From positions 1 to 64,000 of the forward strand of contig JAEZQY010000020.1 of assembly GCA_023441055.1 (NCBI GenBank): DNA of 64,000 nucleotides, read 5' to 3'. Under the pieces are notes generated by a model, which saw only the letters and a program-made list of their open reading frames with translations, was not told the origin of the DNA and made no database searches. Below, piece by piece: positions 18,620 through 26,956 of the stretch (position 1 is its first letter; every line of letters begins with the position of its first letter). The translations under genes and the position numbers were made by a program. The DNA is from Bacillota bacterium (lineage in GTDB: Bacteria; Bacillota; Bacilli; Paenibacillales; UBA4045).

Positions 18620-18680
18620 TGAAAATGATTATCATTCCAAGGCTGACCTTCATTATAGTAAAAAACACATGGTTAATCAA
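18620..18680 (-). promoter_or_regulatory. yclN promoter with Fur box
   Basis: On the minus strand, TTGATT (18680-18675), a 17-base spacer and TATAAT (18657-18652). About 17 bases downstream of the -10 sits a Fur box (18620-18634, TGAAAATGATTATCA) matching the 7-1-7 consensus at 14 of 15 positions. Iron repression is inferred. Confidence 0.88.
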
Positions 18681-18783
18681 CCTTGTTCACGGATTCGAAA
18701 TGGAAGTGGTTATCTAGTATACTACTATTATATCCTGCTCGAAGCATATCTTTGCATCCTGCACATAGAAGGAAGGAATAAAC

Positions 18784-19134
18784 TTGCAGCCTATCATACT
18801 CGACAAGGTCCAGCGCATGCTGGACGCCCATGCGAATCAGCCCTTATTTATCCATCTCGAGATGACGACCGGCGCTTATGCGGCTCACTTCGATTCCACC
18901 AAGCATCCAGCAGCAACATTCATCAGCAATGCCCAAATTCAATATGACCACGGCCGAATCAATGGCCAAGGTCCGTACCGTGTCGGATTGAAGATGGCCG
19001 ATGGCTGGATCTATGCGGAAGGTCTGACCCACTATGAGGAGCAGGAGACAGACCGGCTCATCATGGCCGGCCACGACAGTCAAGGCAAGCTGATCGTCGC
19101 CCTGCAGCTTAGTCCTGCCCCATTCCAATCCTAA
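18784..19134 (+). CDS. yojF: YojF family protein (DUF1806), partner of BshB2
   Basis: A 116-residue cytosolic protein of the DUF1806/YojF family, regularly encoded next to the bacillithiol deacetylase BshB2. Residues HLEMTTGAYAAHFD and YRVGLKMADGWIYAEGLTHYE are typical. Its own biochemical role is not established. The start is a TTG, with AGAAGGAAGGAA about five bases upstream and no better ATG. It is followed after 16 bases by bshB2. Confidence 0.88.
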   Translation: MQPIILDKVQRMLDAHANQPLFIHLEMTTGAYAAHFDSTKHPAATFISNAQIQYDHGRINGQGPYRVGLKMADGWIYAEGLTHYEEQETDRLIMAGHDSQGKLIVALQLSPAPFQS

Positions 19135-19150
19135 GGAGTTGACCAGCACC

Positions 19151-19822
19151 ATGGACGGATTTAAGTACGGAACCATTCTCGTTGTCCTTCCTCACCCGGA
19201 CGATGAAGCGTTCGGCGCAGCAGGAACGCTCGCCATGCAAATCTCTGGCGGCGCTCATGTCACTTATGCCTGTCTAACGCTGGGTGAGATGGGACGCAAT
19301 ATGGGCTTTCCCCCATTCGCCAATCGAGTGACACTGCCTGACATTCGCAAGCAGGAGTTGATGAATTCCTGCCAGGCTATTGGCATACAGGATCTGAGGC
19401 TGCTCGGCTTCCACGATAAGACGATCGAGTTCGAGGACGAAGCGCGTCTGGACAGCGCCATCCACGCGCTGGTTGAAGAGCTTCAACCTGAGCTAGTGAT
19501 TACATTCTATCCCGGCTATAGCGTGCACCCCGATCATGACGCTACCGGTGCAGCAGTTATCCGCGTGATCAGCCGGATCGCCTCAGATCGCAGGCCGGTT
19601 GTTCATTGCATCGCATTCGCAACCTATGCCGTGCGCGATCTGGGTGAACCGGATATTCACATTCCCGTTCAGCCATTCCTCAAGCAGAAGCTCGCGTCGA
19701 TCCAAGCGCATCGCTCACAATTTCAGGCGGCTGAGCTATTAGGCACGAAGTCGCTCACGGATGAAGAGATCGATGCGCGCTACGGGGTCGAGCGCTTCTG
19801 GACATACCGATTCCGCTCCTAA
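19151..19822 (+). CDS. bshB2: Bacillithiol biosynthesis N-deacetylase BshB2
   Basis: A 223-residue zinc-dependent LmbE/PIG-L deacetylase that converts GlcNAc-malate to GlcN-malate for bacillithiol synthesis. The zinc motif PHPDDEAFG (HPDDE, about residues 17-21) and the distal HPDHDATG, supplying the third zinc ligand and active-site residues, are intact. The ATG at 19151 has AAGGAG twelve bases upstream; a TTG at 19139 abuts that site and is less likely. Other bacillithiol genes (bshA, bshC) are not in the window. Confidence 0.93.
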   Translation: MDGFKYGTILVVLPHPDDEAFGAAGTLAMQISGGAHVTYACLTLGEMGRNMGFPPFANRVTLPDIRKQELMNSCQAIGIQDLRLLGFHDKTIEFEDEARLDSAIHALVEELQPELVITFYPGYSVHPDHDATGAAVIRVISRIASDRRPVVHCIAFATYAVRDLGEPDIHIPVQPFLKQKLASIQAHRSQFQAAELLGTKSLTDEEIDARYGVERFWTYRFRS

Positions 19823-19826
19823 CAAC

Positions 19827-19874
19827 AAGCGGTACAAGCTTAGCTGGTTATACCAGCTTATGCTTGTACCACTT
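19827..19874. terminator. Convergent terminator hairpin overlapping the MATE 3' end
   Basis: GGTACAAGC (19831-19839) pairs with GCTTGTACC (19862-19870), and an inner AGCTGG (19842-19847) pairs with CCAGCT (19853-19858). The flanks AAGC/ACTT extend it. It starts just after the bshB2 stop and covers the last codons of the MATE gene. Confidence 0.7.
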
Positions 19875-21251
19875 ATCTCCCTTGAAGCGCCAGTAGAACA
19901 CGACACTTCGCACGGCCCACTCCCCAGCCATCGCCAGCCATATGCCGACAATGCCAAAACCAAGTGTAATGCCTAATATATAGCCGAGCACAACGCGGAA
20001 CAGCCACATGGAGAGCAGCGACGCAATGGACGTATACTTGGAATCCCCCGCTGCCCGCAGGGCCGAAGGCAGGATGAAGCTGAATGTCCAGAGCACAGGT
20101 TGAGCGATCGTCAGAATCATCACCAGTGTGAAGATCGATGGGACAATCTCCGGAGGCGCCCCATACATCTTCATGAACAGCGGGAAGAACGGCAGGATGA
20201 TCGCCGGGAGGAGCAGGTAATTGACAACCGACAGCCCTAGAATGGACTTCACGAACTTCCGCGCATCCTGAATATCCCTGCGTCCGATGCTCTGCCCGAC
20301 AATCGTGACAATCGCAATACTGAGCGTGCTTCCACCGATCTGCAGCAGCATCGACATCGAGTTACTGATGGCATTCACTGTAATCGCAACAGTGCCGAGT
20401 TGAACGATGAAGGTTTGCGTGAGCAGCTTCCCCCCGTTGAAGAACAGCTGCTCAGCAGCGAATGGAAGTCCGACGAACATGATCTTCTTCAGGATAGCGA
20501 GATTGAATCTGAGCGCATTTTTTATTTTGAATTGGAGTGTCTGATTATACCGAATGAGGTAGACGAGTGCAGCAGCCGCGCCGACCAGCCGAGCGGCGAT
20601 CAGGGAGACGCACAGACCGATTACACCCAGATTGAATCCCTTGATTAGAATGAAGTTCAGCATCAGCATGGTGATATTGAGGATCAGTGACAGGAGCAGG
20701 CTCGCCTTCGTATCGGATACGCCTCTGAGCACACCCATAGCCGCTTGATGCAGACCCATGAACGGGAAGGAGATGCAGCTCGCGATCAGATAGATGGAGG
20801 CATTCTCGAGTACATCCGCTTCCGCGCTGCCGAATAAACCCTGTAGGATGGACGTATGGAAAATAACAACAAGCCCGCTGATCACGACTGCGAACGCGGT
20901 TACCGCCGTAATCGCCTGCGCCGCTGAACGGGACACCATCTCCTGATTGCCGCTGCCCTTGAACTGCGCGACGATTACCGTACCGCCCGTAGCGATTGCG
21001 ATGAATATACTGATCACGAACATATTGAGAGAATCGACCGTGCTCACAGCGCTGATCGCGGCCATGCCGGATGAGCTGATCATCGCCGTATTCAATATGC
21101 TCATAATAACAATGAAAGCCGTATCCACGAAGATCGGAATAATTATCGCGAATACCTGCTTATACGTCATCGAATTCCCCGTGAAGAACTTATTCAAGAC
21201 GGATGCCATTCGATCGGACAGATTGCTGCTGACGGCTCTGAATCTACTCAA
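19848..21251 (-). CDS. MATE family efflux transporter
   Basis: A 467-residue polytopic membrane protein of the multidrug and toxin extrusion family with about 12 hydrophobic helices in two related halves. Typical stretches are AISAVSTVDSLNMFVISIF, GGTVIVAQFKGSGNQE, PFMGLHQAAMGVLRGVSDTKAS and the second-half TIVGQSIGRRDIQDARK. Substrates are unknown; drug or metabolite/cation antiport is the family role. The start is a TTG at 21251 with a poor ribosome site; an ATG at 21209 is possible. It is convergent with bshB2. Confidence 0.85.
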   Translation of the reverse strand: MSRFRAVSSNLSDRMASVLNKFFTGNSMTYKQVFAIIIPIFVDTAFIVIMSILNTAMISSSGMAAISAVSTVDSLNMFVISIFIAIATGGTVIVAQFKGSGNQEMVSRSAAQAITAVTAFAVVISGLVVIFHTSILQGLFGSAEADVLENASIYLIASCISFPFMGLHQAAMGVLRGVSDTKASLLLSLILNITMLMLNFILIKGFNLGVIGLCVSLIAARLVGAAAALVYLIRYNQTLQFKIKNALRFNLAILKKIMFVGLPFAAEQLFFNGGKLLTQTFIVQLGTVAITVNAISNSMSMLLQIGGSTLSIAIVTIVGQSIGRRDIQDARKFVKSILGLSVVNYLLLPAIILPFFPLFMKMYGAPPEIVPSIFTLVMILTIAQPVLWTFSFILPSALRAAGDSKYTSIASLLSMWLFRVVLGYILGITLGFGIVGIWLAMAGEWAVRSVVFYWRFKGDKWYKHKLV

Positions 21252-21322
21252 TGGTCATCACTGCTTTTCTTGTTCTGGATTGAGGTTCTGATTCCTATTC
21301 TATCTCAATCTTCACAGCCTGT

Positions 21323-22807
21323 CTAAGCCGAATCTCTCTCCAGCTTAGCTACAGCCGCCGCGCTGACATCGACCCGCTTCACGAATAGGGACAGCACAAG
21401 TGCGACAACCGTTGTAATCGCGGCTATCAAGAAGGAAAATCGAACACCACTGAGAAGAGCAGTCCTCGTGATCTCCGCCATTTGCGCCTGATCGATCACG
21501 GAAGGATCAAGTCCAACCAGCAATTTCGCTGCCTTCTTATCCGCCTGTGCATTCATAATCGTTACGAACAACGCTGTGCCGATCGCCCCGGCTACCTGCT
21601 GAATGGTATTGTTCACTGCAGTGCCATGCGGGTTAAGCCGAGTGGGCAGTTGATTCAAGCCATTCGTCATGATTGGCATCATCACCAATGAGATACCGAA
21701 CATGCGCAAGGAGTATAAGAAGACAATGTAGCTGATCGCAGTATCCATCTGCAAATCTGACAGCAGGAATGTTCCGACCGCAGTAATCGTCATCCCCACC
21801 AGCGCCATCTTACGCGGCCCGAACTTATCGAACAGCTTGCCTGTGATCGGTGACATGATCCCCATGATCAGCGCGCCCGGCAGCATCATCAGACCAGAAT
21901 CGAGCGGGGCAATGCCGCGTACGCTCTGCACATAGGCAGGTGTGAGAATCATGCCGGAGAATAGGGCCGCTGCATTCACTACAGCGATAACGGATGCCAG
22001 CGCGAACATCGGATGCTTATAGACAGACAGATCAAGCATAGGCTTATCATGCTTCAGCTGACGCCAAACGAACAGCGTAATGGCGATCGCCCCAGCAACT
22101 AGCGTGCTAATGACAATCGGGTCCGACCAGCCCGAGGAGCTGGCTGAACTGGCACCATAGAGCAGACCGCCGAATCCGAGGCTCGACAATACGACTGACA
22201 GGTAATCCAGCTTGGTCGGCCTTGTGTCCATCACATTCTCTAGCTTCCAGAACCCTAATAACAAGCTGATGAGAGCGAATGGGATGATCATCTCGAACAG
22301 CATGCGCCAATGATGATATTCGACGATATAACCGGACAATGTCGGCCCCAGCGCCGGAGCAACGAACATGACTAAGCCGAATATGCCCATCGCCGCGCCG
22401 CGCTTCTCCCGCGGGAAGCTGATCAGCATAACATTCATGAGCAGCGGCGACATCACAGCTGAACCTGCTGCCTGAACCATGCGTCCGGCTAGTAGCATGC
22501 CGAAGCTCGGCGCGAACGCCGACATTACCGTTCCTAATGTGAAGAGCAGCATCGACATCAGGAATAAGGATCGGTTCGTGAATTTCGTAATCAGGAAGGC
22601 CGAGACCGGGATTAGAATCCCGCTGACCAGCATATAGCCTGTAGATAACCACTGGACAACAGCATAATCATCGATACCAAGATCAATCATAATAGACGGC
22701 AATGCCACGTTCATCAACGAATTGTTGAGGAAGGACACGAAAGCGCCGAAGAACAGTATGCCTAGCATGAGGTATGGCGGTTTATTCGTCTGACTTGTTG
22801 TACTCAT
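21323..22807 (-). CDS. DHA2-family MFS drug efflux transporter
   Basis: A 494-residue major facilitator of the 14-helix DHA2 (EmrB/QacA) type, a proton-driven exporter. Visible are LNNSLMNVALPSIMIDLG (helix 1), the motif-A region ITKFTNRSLFLMSML, REKRGAAMGIFGLVM, and APALGPTLSGYIV with HHWRMLF, the DHA2 motif-C region. AGAGGAG lies ten bases before the ATG at 22807; the frame extends to 22840 without a site. It is divergent from a TetR gene, the usual local-repressor arrangement. Confidence 0.9.
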   Translation of the reverse strand: MSTTSQTNKPPYLMLGILFFGAFVSFLNNSLMNVALPSIMIDLGIDDYAVVQWLSTGYMLVSGILIPVSAFLITKFTNRSLFLMSMLLFTLGTVMSAFAPSFGMLLAGRMVQAAGSAVMSPLLMNVMLISFPREKRGAAMGIFGLVMFVAPALGPTLSGYIVEYHHWRMLFEMIIPFALISLLLGFWKLENVMDTRPTKLDYLSVVLSSLGFGGLLYGASSASSSGWSDPIVISTLVAGAIAITLFVWRQLKHDKPMLDLSVYKHPMFALASVIAVVNAAALFSGMILTPAYVQSVRGIAPLDSGLMMLPGALIMGIMSPITGKLFDKFGPRKMALVGMTITAVGTFLLSDLQMDTAISYIVFLYSLRMFGISLVMMPIMTNGLNQLPTRLNPHGTAVNNTIQQVAGAIGTALFVTIMNAQADKKAAKLLVGLDPSVIDQAQMAEITRTALLSGVRFSFLIAAITTVVALVLSLFVKRVDVSAAAVAKLERDSA

Positions 22808-22903
22808 ATTGTAGTAACTCCTCTTAATGGTTGATTCCATGGATCGATTTTATAATATAAGTATATTAATATCAACATTATTGTACCGTCCGTCCAATAT
22901 AGG

Positions 22904-22933
22904 TTGATGGAAATCATCTTCTAAGCGTATACT
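22904..22933 (+). promoter_or_regulatory. Promoter of the TetR gene
   Basis: TTGATG (22904-22909), an 18-base spacer and TATACT (22928-22933), ending 34 bases before the ATG. It lies in the 160-base divergent region shared with the DHA2 exporter, where an autoregulatory operator is expected. No clean palindrome was seen. Confidence 0.6.
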
Positions 22934-22967
22934 TAACGTACAACTACTCATTCGGGAGCCTATTCTA

Positions 22968-23843
22968 ATGAATAAACGCAAGAAGGTTGTCGTCGAGCAC
23001 GCGCTGACCCTGTTCCTCGAGAAGGGCATTCAGCAAACCTCTATTCATGATATAATCGAGCGCGCCTCTATCTCCAAGGGAACATTCTACAACTACTTCT
23101 CATCCAAGAATGAATGCCTCAGCGCGATACTCGATTACATCTCCGAAGAAGTCAGCCACAGCCGCACCGAGATCGGCATCGGCAAGGATATGACACAGAG
23201 CGAGCTGCTCATCGATCAGATCTCCACGGTCAGACAGCTGACGGAGAAGCATGGGCTGCACGCCGTGATCGACGAGATGCTCCATTCCGGGGATGACGAA
23301 TTGAAGCGGCTGGTGCTCCGTTACCGCTTCACCGAACATGAGTGGATCTCTGGCCGATTGGTGGATTTGTGCGGCGAGGAATTGCGTCCGTATGCCTTCG
23401 AAGCGGCCATCATCTTCTTCGGGATTCTGCATCACCTGCTCCTGACCAGTAAGATTATCAACCAGCATACGACCGGCATCAGGCAGGCGGCGACAGCCGC
23501 GATTCAGTATATGCCATCTATTATAAACGGACTGATCCACGGACATACGTCCATTCTGGATCCGCATAAGCTTGCCGAGTGGAAGCACGCTCTGCAGATT
23601 GGCAATGTGGGCAGGGACGAGGTGATTGCCCGGTTGATCGATCTTGCGGAGGAAGAGCGGTTAACGAAGGCGCAATCGGAGCTCGCCAACGCCTTGCGCG
23701 ATGAATTCGCCCGTGATGCGCTGCGAACCGCGGTGATCCATTCACTGCTGCCCGCGCTGTATGAGGAGTTTAAGGGCTCGGCTCAGCAGCAAGCGGCGCT
23801 TGAAGTCGTCAATCTCGCTTGGTCCTGTGTACGGCAACGCTAA
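22968..23843 (+). CDS. TetR family transcriptional regulator, extended C-terminus
   Basis: A 291-residue DNA-binding protein. The N-terminal helix-turn-helix (residues about 9-55) reads TSIHDIIERASISKGTFYNYFSSKNEC, a textbook TetR recognition region. The ligand-binding domain is helical and, at about 235 residues, clearly longer than usual (TetR proteins are commonly 190-220 in total). It probably represses the divergent DHA2 exporter gene and itself. The extra C-terminal helices (about 200-291) are not recognised. Confidence 0.88.
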   Translation: MNKRKKVVVEHALTLFLEKGIQQTSIHDIIERASISKGTFYNYFSSKNECLSAILDYISEEVSHSRTEIGIGKDMTQSELLIDQISTVRQLTEKHGLHAVIDEMLHSGDDELKRLVLRYRFTEHEWISGRLVDLCGEELRPYAFEAAIIFFGILHHLLLTSKIINQHTTGIRQAATAAIQYMPSIINGLIHGHTSILDPHKLAEWKHALQIGNVGRDEVIARLIDLAEEERLTKAQSELANALRDEFARDALRTAVIHSLLPALYEEFKGSAQQQAALEVVNLAWSCVRQR

Positions 23844-23876
23844 GACAGCGGTATGACAGCGGTGTGACAGCGGCGC
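23844..23876 (+). repeat. Three tandem 11-base repeats
   Basis: GACAGCGGTAT, GACAGCGGTGT and GACAGCGGCGC follow one another immediately after the TetR stop codon, sharing GACAGCGG. Confidence 0.8.
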
Positions 23877-23904
23877 AGTCTAATTCCCACTCCAATATTG
23901 AAGG

Positions 23905-24050
23905 CTTACGGACAGCTTACGGACACGAGAGGCGTTATTCGTCCATAAAGGCGGCTTCCCAGAATCTAGCGGACCCAGATGGCGCTAACCAGTTACAAAG
24001 CAGCTGTTTCATGGCCGAATGAACGAAATAAGCGCATCTGAGTCCGTAAG
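23905..24050. repeat. REP-like imperfect inverted repeat element
   Basis: The ends are CTTACGGAC (23905-23913, repeated directly at 23916-23924) and its complement GTCCGTAAG (24042-24050). Inside, a GCGTTATTCGTCCAT-type segment near 23932 is complementary, with gaps, to GAACGAAATAAGCGC near 24021-24035. The stretch has no coding signal and could fold into a long interrupted hairpin. It resembles the dispersed intergenic repeats of Paenibacillus genomes; only one copy was seen here. Confidence 0.6.
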
Positions 24051-24136
24051 AAACGGAAGCTGATTGATTTAGTCCGAATAAGGTTATTGGAGTCTGTTAC
24101 ACACTGACAAGACTATTCGGGGTGGGGGAATCGCAT

Positions 24137-24526
24137 ATGGATGGACTACGGATCGATGGATTACGGATGAAGCGAATTTATGAGCCCTGGTCGGAGACAG
24201 ACGGATATCGCATACTGGTGGATCGCATCTGGCCCAGAGGTGTCCCCAAGGAGAAGGCGCAAGTCGATGAATGGATCACCGTCATTACGCCTTCGACTGC
24301 GCTGCGCAAGGCCTTCAACCATGATCCCGAGAAGATGGCTTGGTTCAGGTCTGCTTATCTGGCCGAGCTCTCCGCCAACGAACACGCTGATGCGTTCCTC
24401 AGCGGCATCCATCAGCGACTAAGCGCCGGTCCTGTCACCCTGCTGACTGCGGCGCGCGACTCGGTCTATAATCATGTTGTTATACTGATCGACTGGATCA
24501 AGCAGCATGATCCCAGTAACAATTAA
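24137..24526 (+). CDS. DUF488 family protein
   Basis: A 129-residue small cytosolic protein matching the DUF488 family: YRILVDRIWPRGVPKEKAQVDEW near the start and VTLLTAARDSVYNHVVILIDWI at the end are conserved blocks. The function is not established; a few relatives are linked to stress or metal contexts. A GGGGG-type ribosome site precedes the ATG at 24137. Family members usually begin at the MKRIYEP methionine (24167). The extra ten residues are a duplicated five-residue unit, DGLRI-DGLRM. Confidence 0.85.
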   Translation: MDGLRIDGLRMKRIYEPWSETDGYRILVDRIWPRGVPKEKAQVDEWITVITPSTALRKAFNHDPEKMAWFRSAYLAELSANEHADAFLSGIHQRLSAGPVTLLTAARDSVYNHVVILIDWIKQHDPSNN

Positions 24527-24559
24527 CGCCACCGGTCCAAATATCAGCTTCAACATCTC

Positions 24560-26824
24560 TCACTTCGACAGCCAGAATCCCGCTACTTCATAACGCGTTA
24601 ATTTCCCGGTTGCCAACTCCACGACGCAGAGCTGTGATTGCCGCTCTTCTCCTGGGATGTCGCTGTTGTAACGATGCTCGTAGTTGGATTGCAGCGAGAA
24701 CAGCAGCTTGCCGTCTGCGAGGCGTATCTTCCCGATATTGCTGAAGCTCTGCCGGAAGATCGTCTTCACCTCATCTGTGTTCAAATCAATAGCTATAATA
24801 CGGAAGCCCTGGACCAGATACAGCATCCCCGCATCTTCTTCCAGTACATACGCATTTTCTCCATCACTCGTATAGTCATAGATCCCATCTGGCTGCACTC
24901 TCGGAAATTTGATCATCTTGACCCAGGAGCCATCCCTGTCGTAGATGAGCGCGCGATCATCGAACAGCAGCATAACCCAGTTCGCATACGGAATAATTCG
25001 CGGTTCGCCGAAGCCGTTCATCAGCAAGCCGACAAACTGTCGATTCAGCTTGCTTGACTCCGGCTCATAGCGGTTCAGATAGCCTGACGAATCATAATAC
25101 CACACCACACCGCTGTCGGGTGCTGCATAATAAGCGCTTGGATGGATATCCGACCCGCCGATCTCCCGCTCAATCAGCTGCTCCTCATTCACATGTTCGG
25201 CGACTGCTGCTGAAGTGTGTATAAGCGCTAACTGGTCACTGACGATGGATATCCCCTGCAGACTAATTACTTCGAGCCGATCATCCTCAATCCGACTTAT
25301 CTTGGATGGGTATGGTAATGGAAGTTCGCGCACGATATTCAGCTGCTCATCAAGCTGTAGAATGCGATTGCCGATCGTATCTGCCACATACCAATACGCT
25401 CCGAGCTTGATCAGATCCTGCGCGCCGATGCCAATTGAGTAATTCGTCATCCAGATCGTCGTTTCAATCGGCAAGCTACCAATCTCTTGCAGTCGACCAT
25501 CCTGAACCCGGTACAACCACTTATCGACCAATACAACCCACTGCCCATCCACCTCGCGATATAGCACACTGGGCACCGCGTCACCGCTGCCAGAGAAGAA
25601 CGCTTCCTCCACCGCTTGCAGCACCTCAGCAGGAATCGCATCGCTCCCGTCCTGCATGCTGAAGATCATCTCAGGCAGCCGTTCAACATGCGACGCATTC
25701 GAATCCCCTTGAGTCGGCTGCTCCAACCGATCCGCTCGGTCTGCGATTCGGAACAGCTCATCGTCCAGCTCCCAGATTTGAATATACTCGAAGGCTTCTC
25801 TTGCATGATCTGGATCCGTATCATATCTTAGCGCGTCATACAACGAGATTCGAAACGCTGCGCCTTGCTCGACAAACTTCAGTTCCGCTCCAGCTTGTCC
25901 CGTCAATTGCGCTTCTCCGAAATCATATCGATTACGCTTTACTGCGTATCGACTATTCCACAGCGGCTCATAGTTCAGCGTCTCCAGCTTGCCTGCATCG
26001 ATTCGGTAGAAGCCATTCCGATAGAATAATTGCCAGTTCTCGTTCCACAGATCAGCCTCGAACGGATAGAAGTCTATATCATCCATACGCGTGATGTACG
26101 AGCGGCCTTCCCGGTCGATCATCAGCCAATAATCAGACGAGAGCGGTCCATCCGGCAGCGGCCATCCCTGCTCGAAGGACTTCATCGCCGTTATGACAAG
26201 ATGACCATAGCGATCGATTTGACGTCGTCCCTCGGTCGTGATGCGCAGCGTGCCCCGCTCATCCTCCAGGGTATATGAGCCGTCCCCCCACTGGGTGATT
26301 TGCGTCAGCTCAGCAGGTTCGGACGATTGCACGGTCGGCATGTCAAAATAGGGATGCGCATAATAGGACAAATCCGGATTCTGAATGAGTCGCGGCCAAG
26401 GTGTATAGGTTTTCCGGGTATAGGGATCAATGATGACCTCTCCCCAACCAGGCTGATCGAAATCATGCTCCGTATCCTGTTCGAAGGCGATAATGACCAA
26501 TTCTGGCTCGACAGCATAGCTTACTTGCAGGACATCTGCCGGATCAAATTGGGCAAGATCGAAGGCATAACGTGCTACAGATGCCTGCTCTCCCAATCCG
26601 GCTTCGTTCTCATAGACCCACTCTCCGCCGCCGTCAGCAGTTGGATTCGCATACAACCAAGCTTCCCCAAGCTTCCATTGATAGGAATAGGTGATATCCT
26701 CGGGCACCTTGACGACCGCCTCATCATCCACATCCCCCGGTCGACTAAATAGGTAGATGGCTATTATAAGCAACGGAACTACCCCTATCACGAGGATGAT
26801 CATTTGCTCCTTCGTTAGCTTCAT
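24560..26824 (-). CDS. Membrane-anchored extracytoplasmic protein of unknown function
   Basis: A 754-residue protein that I cannot assign to a named family. Residues 8-27 form one transmembrane helix (MIILVIGVVPLLIIAIYLF), with no signal-peptidase or lipobox site, so the acidic, Trp/Tyr-rich remainder should face outward. It holds many short strands with repeated WVVLVDKWLYRVQDG- and YWYVADTIGNRILQLD-like units, the latter near residue 460, resembling WD/NHL-type beta-propeller blades. It stands alone, convergent with the DUF488 gene, 34 bases apart. The ribosome site is weak. Confidence 0.7.
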   Translation of the reverse strand: MKLTKEQMIILVIGVVPLLIIAIYLFSRPGDVDDEAVVKVPEDITYSYQWKLGEAWLYANPTADGGGEWVYENEAGLGEQASVARYAFDLAQFDPADVLQVSYAVEPELVIIAFEQDTEHDFDQPGWGEVIIDPYTRKTYTPWPRLIQNPDLSYYAHPYFDMPTVQSSEPAELTQITQWGDGSYTLEDERGTLRITTEGRRQIDRYGHLVITAMKSFEQGWPLPDGPLSSDYWLMIDREGRSYITRMDDIDFYPFEADLWNENWQLFYRNGFYRIDAGKLETLNYEPLWNSRYAVKRNRYDFGEAQLTGQAGAELKFVEQGAAFRISLYDALRYDTDPDHAREAFEYIQIWELDDELFRIADRADRLEQPTQGDSNASHVERLPEMIFSMQDGSDAIPAEVLQAVEEAFFSGSGDAVPSVLYREVDGQWVVLVDKWLYRVQDGRLQEIGSLPIETTIWMTNYSIGIGAQDLIKLGAYWYVADTIGNRILQLDEQLNIVRELPLPYPSKISRIEDDRLEVISLQGISIVSDQLALIHTSAAVAEHVNEEQLIEREIGGSDIHPSAYYAAPDSGVVWYYDSSGYLNRYEPESSKLNRQFVGLLMNGFGEPRIIPYANWVMLLFDDRALIYDRDGSWVKMIKFPRVQPDGIYDYTSDGENAYVLEEDAGMLYLVQGFRIIAIDLNTDEVKTIFRQSFSNIGKIRLADGKLLFSLQSNYEHRYNSDIPGEERQSQLCVVELATGKLTRYEVAGFWLSK

Positions 26825-26904
26825 ACTTCAGCACAGCCTTCCACTAATTAGGTATATGACCCTTTTCTCCCTTCACTATACCATTTGTCTTGGTAAACAA
26901 AAAT

Positions 26905-26934
26905 CCCCCGCTTCATTAAATATAGAAGCGAGGG
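26905..26934 (-). terminator. Terminator of the first carbohydrate operon
   Basis: Read on the minus strand, CCCTCGCTTC (26934-26925) pairs with GAAGCGGGGG (26914-26905), with one G-U pair and a ten-base loop, followed by ATTTTTGTTT. It is a classic rho-independent signal after the oxidoreductase gene. Confidence 0.9.
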
Positions 26935-26956
26935 TCTTACATATCCATGAGTAAAC

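Noticed and set aside
22107..22652. 181-codon minus-strand frame inside the DHA2 transporter gene
   Set aside because: Same-strand shadow frame of a clear transporter gene, without a ribosome site.
23905..24050. Possible small protein in the repeat-rich gap
   Set aside because: The only frames are short and share no family features; the stretch is better explained as an inverted-repeat element.
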